Source: Membranipora membranacea
Taxonomy: Eukaryota; Bryozoa; Gymnolaemata; Cheilostomatida; Membraniporidae
Assembly (NCBI GenBank): GCA_914767715.1
Contig: OU612066.1
Location: 10,483,001-10,547,000 of the forward strand
Direction of reading: 5' to 3'
DNA length: 64,000 nt
Positions 59,865-64,000 of this stretch are shown in pieces. The notes under the pieces are model-generated. The model saw nothing but the letters and a program-made list of their open reading frames with translations, was not told the origin of the DNA and made no database searches. Within the stretch, counting starts at the first letter, position 1; every line of letters starts with the position of its first letter. A program made the translations under genes and the position numbers.

Positions 59865-60641
59865 ATGTTTACCAGATACACATCTCTACTTCCCAAGGAG
59901 CTGGGAGCTGTTAGTGCTGTGATTAGTGTGATGATAATCACCAATAATGTTCTTGTTCTGCTAACATTCAGAAGAATGGCAAAGCTCTCTCTGCAACAGC
60001 TATTCATGTTGGCTCTGGTTGGACCAGATCTACTGACATTTATAATACACGTGATCTCCTGCGGAGTTACTATCAACGGAGGACTGACAATGGCTAAATA
60101 CCAATGCCAACTTTTTGGGATTATAGCCGTAGCAGTAACGGAATCAACAGCTTTGGTTCAAACAGCAATGTGTGTCGATCGCTGGTATTCAATATTTTCT
60201 CCGATAAAATATCAAGCAATTAAAAGTCATGCTAAATCTCGGCATATTGTTTACCTTGTAATCATGCTGTGCTACACCTTGCCCATCACACTTAATTTTG
60301 TTTTTTTAAGTTTAAACCAAATGGATACATACTTTGAACCACACATTCCCATGTGTGGACTTGGGGCTGGCAGCTATGGCCAGGTTGGCATCACCGTTGG
60401 AGCTGGACTCTTTGTGGTTTTACCCTTTGTTATTCAAGGATCTACCCATGGATATATCCTGTTTAAAGTTAAGGGACTAGCTAGGTCCAATCGCTCTCGA
60501 ATGTTCAGATCTATTAGGGTTGTTCTGATCACTGTATTGATCTATTATATCTGCTGGTTTCCACCGGCGTTGGTGATATTGATATGGAAACGGTTCAAAC
60601 AGGAAACACCCGCTGCGTGGGTCACTTTCCTCAGCATTTAA
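59865..60641 (+). CDS. Rhodopsin-like GPCR, single exon, cut by an in-frame stop before TM7
   Basis: 258 codons give six membrane helices: N28 in TM1 (NNVLVLL), D55 in TM2, C81 and C164 for the extracellular disulfide, D105-R106-W107 for the DRY motif, C230-W231-F-P in TM6. Translation ends at TAA (60639-60641). The same frame continues without a break to 60734 through TM7 with P270-I-Y-Y273 (the PxxY motif) and a short tail, 289 codons in all. The paralogue on the minus strand has CAA at the stop position, so a single C-to-T change can explain the truncation. Ligand and signalling partner are unknown; class A orphan. Either a recent pseudogene, a polymorphic null, an assembly error, or a six-helix product. 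Confidence 0.85.
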   Translation: MFTRYTSLLPKELGAVSAVISVMIITNNVLVLLTFRRMAKLSLQQLFMLALVGPDLLTFIIHVISCGVTINGGLTMAKYQCQLFGIIAVAVTESTALVQTAMCVDRWYSIFSPIKYQAIKSHAKSRHIVYLVIMLCYTLPITLNFVFLSLNQMDTYFEPHIPMCGLGAGSYGQVGITVGAGLFVVLPFVIQGSTHGYILFKVKGLARSNRSRMFRSIRVVLITVLIYYICWFPPALVILIWKRFKQETPAAWVTFLSI

Positions 60642-60734
60642 ATGTTAAGAGCTAATTCTGGAATGAGTTTTCCCATATACTACTTAACAATCACAAAATT
60701 TAGGGCACATTTCAAGGCTCAGTTCAAATGCTAA

Positions 60735-62066
60735 AAAGAGTTGAAACTTGAAATTGAATTTCAACCAGGCATCCGATCGCTAGGAAAAGAAGGCCATCTA
60801 GATCACAGAACATTGGTTCATCTTAAAATCTTGTTTTGCTGTTGGGAAGTGTGGCATTCATTCTGTAACTGTACATAATTGTTTTACTGAAAAGAAATTG
60901 GCATGAGCTGTAACAGCAATACTGTATTTAGTTTTTGTAAAGCTATTAATTATACTTTTTTATCGTATTCACAAAATAACATCGTACCTCAAAACAGCTA
61001 CTTATCAATCTGTGAACATCTATCAAAATTGATCATGATAAATGTGTAATTTCTTTAATGCGTTTGAGAAAAGGAAATATAAAGTTTGTTGAAATAGCTA
61101 GCTGAATAGATGAATATTGTTATGTGAAAACAATATTATAGTTAGAATAAAACCGATGTGTTTAATGCTGTAGACGGTAGACCAAATCCTGAAATTTTTC
61201 ATGTCCTTTGTCTTCAATAATTCAACTAATACTAATATTATAATAGACTTAAAAATAGACACAACTTAAACAAATATATTGTTTTATATTACTGAGTCAA
61301 TACACCTAATAACATATATTTGCGAACTCAATCGGTCTGAATAAAATTTGAATTTGGCATAACTTCCATTAGATAAAAATATTTTTCAAAATCTGCCATC
61401 GTGCAAAATGAATCCAGATAAATACATTTAATCAAAATACAAAAAAAAAAATGCCAGATTTACATACTTGCCAAGTCTCCCGATTTAGGCGTGACCCTCC
61501 TGATTTTTACACCCACCTCCCACTTTTTGTAAATCTCACTATTTTCTCCAGATTTTAGAGAAAACAGTCCAATCGCAATTTTTTGATAGTAATCCAAGCA
61601 CATGTTGTTGTTGACTAGTTACTGTTAAGGTATTTGCACACAAAATTGAAAGGAATTATCAAATTAAACAATCCTAACAAATTTACCTGTTTTGTTAAGA
61701 TTCAGCCTATTATTTTAAATGACAAATAGCATCCTCTCATAACTCACAACACTGACTGTCATTGGTCACAATATAAAGTAGCTAGTCAAGTGCATACCTT
61801 TAGTTTTCATTTCCTTTCAGATCACACATTTTTTAGTATTAATTTTGTACTGTCTACTAGTTAAATTTTAGTGAAGGAAAATAGAAACCTAACAATTCCA
61901 AAGGTAGGTCCACTTCAATTTAACAAACCTCGGACCAAAGACTTTGAAACATATTTAATGTTAGTCAAACAAAAATATAGTATCTTATCTGGATTCTCAC
62001 TGTCTGTGACTGAGCACATTTTCAGATCTTGATGATGCATGGGCACTTGGAGCCTGTCTTGACAGG
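60735..62066. other. 3' flank of the GPCR and AT-rich spacer
   Basis: AATAAA at 61146-61151 could serve as a poly(A) signal. At 61461-61560 a repeat fragment (CATACTTGCCAAGTCTCCCG) is related to the end of the foldback repeat at 62891 and 63231. No coding exon is seen. Confidence 0.5.
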
Positions 62067-62450
62067 TGTTATATCTGGATATTGACATTTTAATTAAGGT
62101 TTCATTACCGGAGGGATGTCCGGGACCCTCATGATTGATTTATAAGTAGATTGTGTTAATTAAAAATAATGAGCAATCAATTTCCCTGGTATGTTAATAA
62201 TGTTTCCTTTTAATGCTGTGCATCACTAATTAGTATCATATATAATGTAATGTTCCCCTAACTATCGTCAGTTGTGATATTGGGATCGAGAATAAAAGTA
62301 GCAATTCTATCAGCTCACTCTTTCCTTATTAACATCTCACACTATCCAACTCATAAGAATTCTCCCAATATAACTCACCATCGAGACACAACACTAAATC
62401 ATTACACGCAGCATAAATACAGGACATTATCAGACACAAAGATGTAACTA
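62067..62450. repeat. Possible diverged solo LTR related to the 38.8 kb element
   Basis: It starts TGTTATATCTG like both LTRs, and further on CTCACTCTTTCC and ATCCAACTCATAAG match 39017-39066 with gaps. The 3' boundary is uncertain and no target duplication is confirmed. Confidence 0.45.
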
Positions 62451-62494
62451 TACCATCAAACAAAAGAGATCTTTTCAGTTACATCACAGGCAAA

Positions 62495-62588
62495 GGCCCC
62501 TGGGACTTACATGCCTCTACTTTGCCAATGGGGTGTTTGATACTGGACATTGACAATGTAGAGGCATGTATGTAAGAGTCCCAGGGGC
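62495..62588. repeat. Long hairpin with a 37-base loop
   Basis: GGCCCCTGGGACTTACATG and the following CCTCTAC pair with 62558-62588, apart from two small gaps of 3 and 4 bases. It lies beside the possible solo LTR. Origin unknown. Confidence 0.6.
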
Positions 62589-62671
62589 CCATGGATTGAT
62601 TGTAATTGTTTAAAGTGTATTTCACCTCAGTTTGATATTTTAGTACTAGTACAAATATGAAATTATTTGGG

Positions 62672-62891
62672 GTCAAATATACCTTTTTAGCCCTTCCTAG
62701 TGGCTGGAAACGCTCTTAGAGCTTCTGCAGACGGGGCTCCGCCCCGTACCCCGTTGGGGGGCTCACACCGCCCCCCAAACCCCCAGGTGGGTGACTCGGG
62801 TGCTTCGCACCCTCGAAGCACCACGTTGTGATGCAGTATCGCCGTAAAATGGAATCTCCCTATTTTGTATTTAGATTACTTGGCAAGTATG
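62672..62891. repeat. GC-rich repeat, left arm of foldback
   Basis: From GTCAAATATACCTTTTTAGC to ACTTGGCAAGTATG. The same ~215-base repeat recurs inverted at 63231-63446, with about 80 percent identity by eye. The centre (62735-62816) is rich in CCCC/GGGG and unlike the AT-rich surroundings. Confidence 0.75.
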
Positions 62892-63230
62892 CAGATTTAT
62901 TTGACAATGAAAATGAAAGGTTTGGTTGATCGGCTTTGCCATAGACAAAACGCACAACACTAGACTGGACACTGAGCATCAAAAAGTGTCCTCATCAAAT
63001 ACTGCGAAGCAACGACATTTCACTGTGGTAGAAAAAGCAATGATGCATGTGTTTTTCCGGAGTAATCTCCCTTTGATGCAGATAATTTTATAGATTTTAT
63101 AGAATTAGATGCAGAATAGCAGCAGCAATCTTCTGCAGCACAGGTCACAGCTTTGTCTATATTCTGTCTAACTCATCACATATTTCGATTAAGCAAAAAT
63201 GGCATAGAAATATTAGTTAAACAGCATATC

Positions 63231-63446
63231 ATACTTACCAAGTAATCTAAATTCAAAAGTGGGAGATTGCAATTTACAGCGATACCGCACGTCATCGCAA
63301 TGCTCCGAGGGTGCGATATACCCGAGCGATCCACATGGGGGTTTGAGGGCATTGTGATCCCCCAACAGGGTCCAGGATAGAACCCGGCCCCTGATGCTCT
63401 GAGAGCGTTTCTAGCCACTAGGAAAGGCTAAAAATGCCTATCTGAC
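63231..63446. repeat. GC-rich repeat, right arm of foldback
   Basis: Inverted partner of 62672-62891. This arm is bracketed by a direct repeat of about 65 bases (63151-63217 and 63453-63517; TTGTCTATATTCTGT, ACTCATCAC, then TAGAAATATTAGT). It was therefore probably inserted into a duplicated site, or duplicated with its flank. Confidence 0.75.
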
Positions 63447-63517
63447 ACAGTTGTCTATATTCTGTTTTACTCATCACTTATTTTGATTGAGCAAAAAATA
63501 CATAGAAATATTAGTGA

Positions 63518-64000
63518 TTGTAAATATAATGCTGATAGTACCCATTGGAGCCTAAATCATGGTACTGAACATTTTGAAAATGAATGTACCTGCACGCTAC
63601 ACTGTCTCATCTCGAAGGCGATGATGACATATATAGCTATTTACACTCGGAATCAAACCGAGCAACGTTTTTTTTAGGAATATCCAAGGTTATCCATTAA
63701 GTACAATGATTTGAAGAATCGTTTGACATAATGCCTTAAAAAAATTATTTGGTATGAGTTCTTCATTTTATAAGACAACTGCTGATCACTGGGTCACAAA
63801 AACCTTGCTGAAATATACCATAATACATACGTAGTGGTTTAATTCTCATCAGTATATAATATCATGAAAGATTTTCTCCCAACCCCCTCAAAGCTCTCTA
63901 TTTTGTATTGTTGCAAGAATGTCATCTTCCCATATTATGCTCCAATTGTTTCATGGGTTAATTTTCAGGTTGTGTTGTAAAGGATTTGATCTGCTAAAAT
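63518..64000. other. Window end, nothing recognised
   Basis: AT-rich DNA. The ORF at 63483-63677 has no recognised domain and starts within the direct repeat. Confidence 0.4.

Noticed and set aside
62735-62816. Very GC-rich patch that could be bacterial contamination or horizontal transfer
   Set aside because: The same repeat occurs inverted at 63231-63446 and its ends match a third fragment at 61461, so it is a resident repeat.

Overview
This 64 kb window is nuclear DNA from an animal. The genes are split by many short to medium GT-AG introns, the DNA is AT-rich, and there are poly(A) signals, tRNA-derived SINEs, LINE fragments and LTR repeats. Several ependymin-related genes beside RNF123, UBASH3, PRDX6 and a rhodopsin-like GPCR suggest an aquatic invertebrate. 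Ependymin-related genes are not typical of insects or nematodes. The phylum cannot be fixed from the sequence alone.

Layout. Minus strand: the 5' coding exon of mitochondrial glutamate dehydrogenase (1-297), then a complete 28-exon RNF123/KPC1 E3 ubiquitin ligase gene (1805-19225). Plus strand, head to head with RNF123 across about 0.4 kb: a complete 13-exon UBASH3/STS gene (19633-27224; UBA, 2H phosphoesterase, SH3 and histidine-phosphatase domains). From 27.8 to 38 kb lies a tandem array of ependymin-related secreted-protein genes: one broken copy, two intact four-exon copies, and an orphan upstream block. Between 38.6 and 40.1 kb are clustered tiny palindromes and a small LTR element with no coding capacity. 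A complete five-exon PRDX6 gene (40393-45243) follows, then gene-poor DNA, then a fourth, divergent ependymin-related gene (50744-52257). The last 11 kb is repeat-rich: two SINEs, a decayed LINE, an inverted pair of rhodopsin-like GPCR copies (one clearly dead, one cut by a single stop before TM7), a diverged LTR, and a GC-rich foldback repeat.

All exon sets were built by hand from splice sites and reading phase. They close in frame from ATG to stop: RNF123 1161 aa, UBASH3 628 aa, PRDX6 225 aa, ependymin-related proteins 230, 222 and 201 aa.

The most unusual signal is a family of ultra-short palindromic insertions, about 17-36 bp. They begin CA(A/G)GGAG and end CTCC(C/T)TG, and most are bounded by 7-bp direct repeats. 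About a dozen copies or relics are scattered through introns, intergenic DNA and one pseudogene exon. Comparison with ependymin paralogues shows two of them as clean insertions with recognisable empty sites. They look like minimal mobile elements with target-site duplications. I do not recognise them as a described family.
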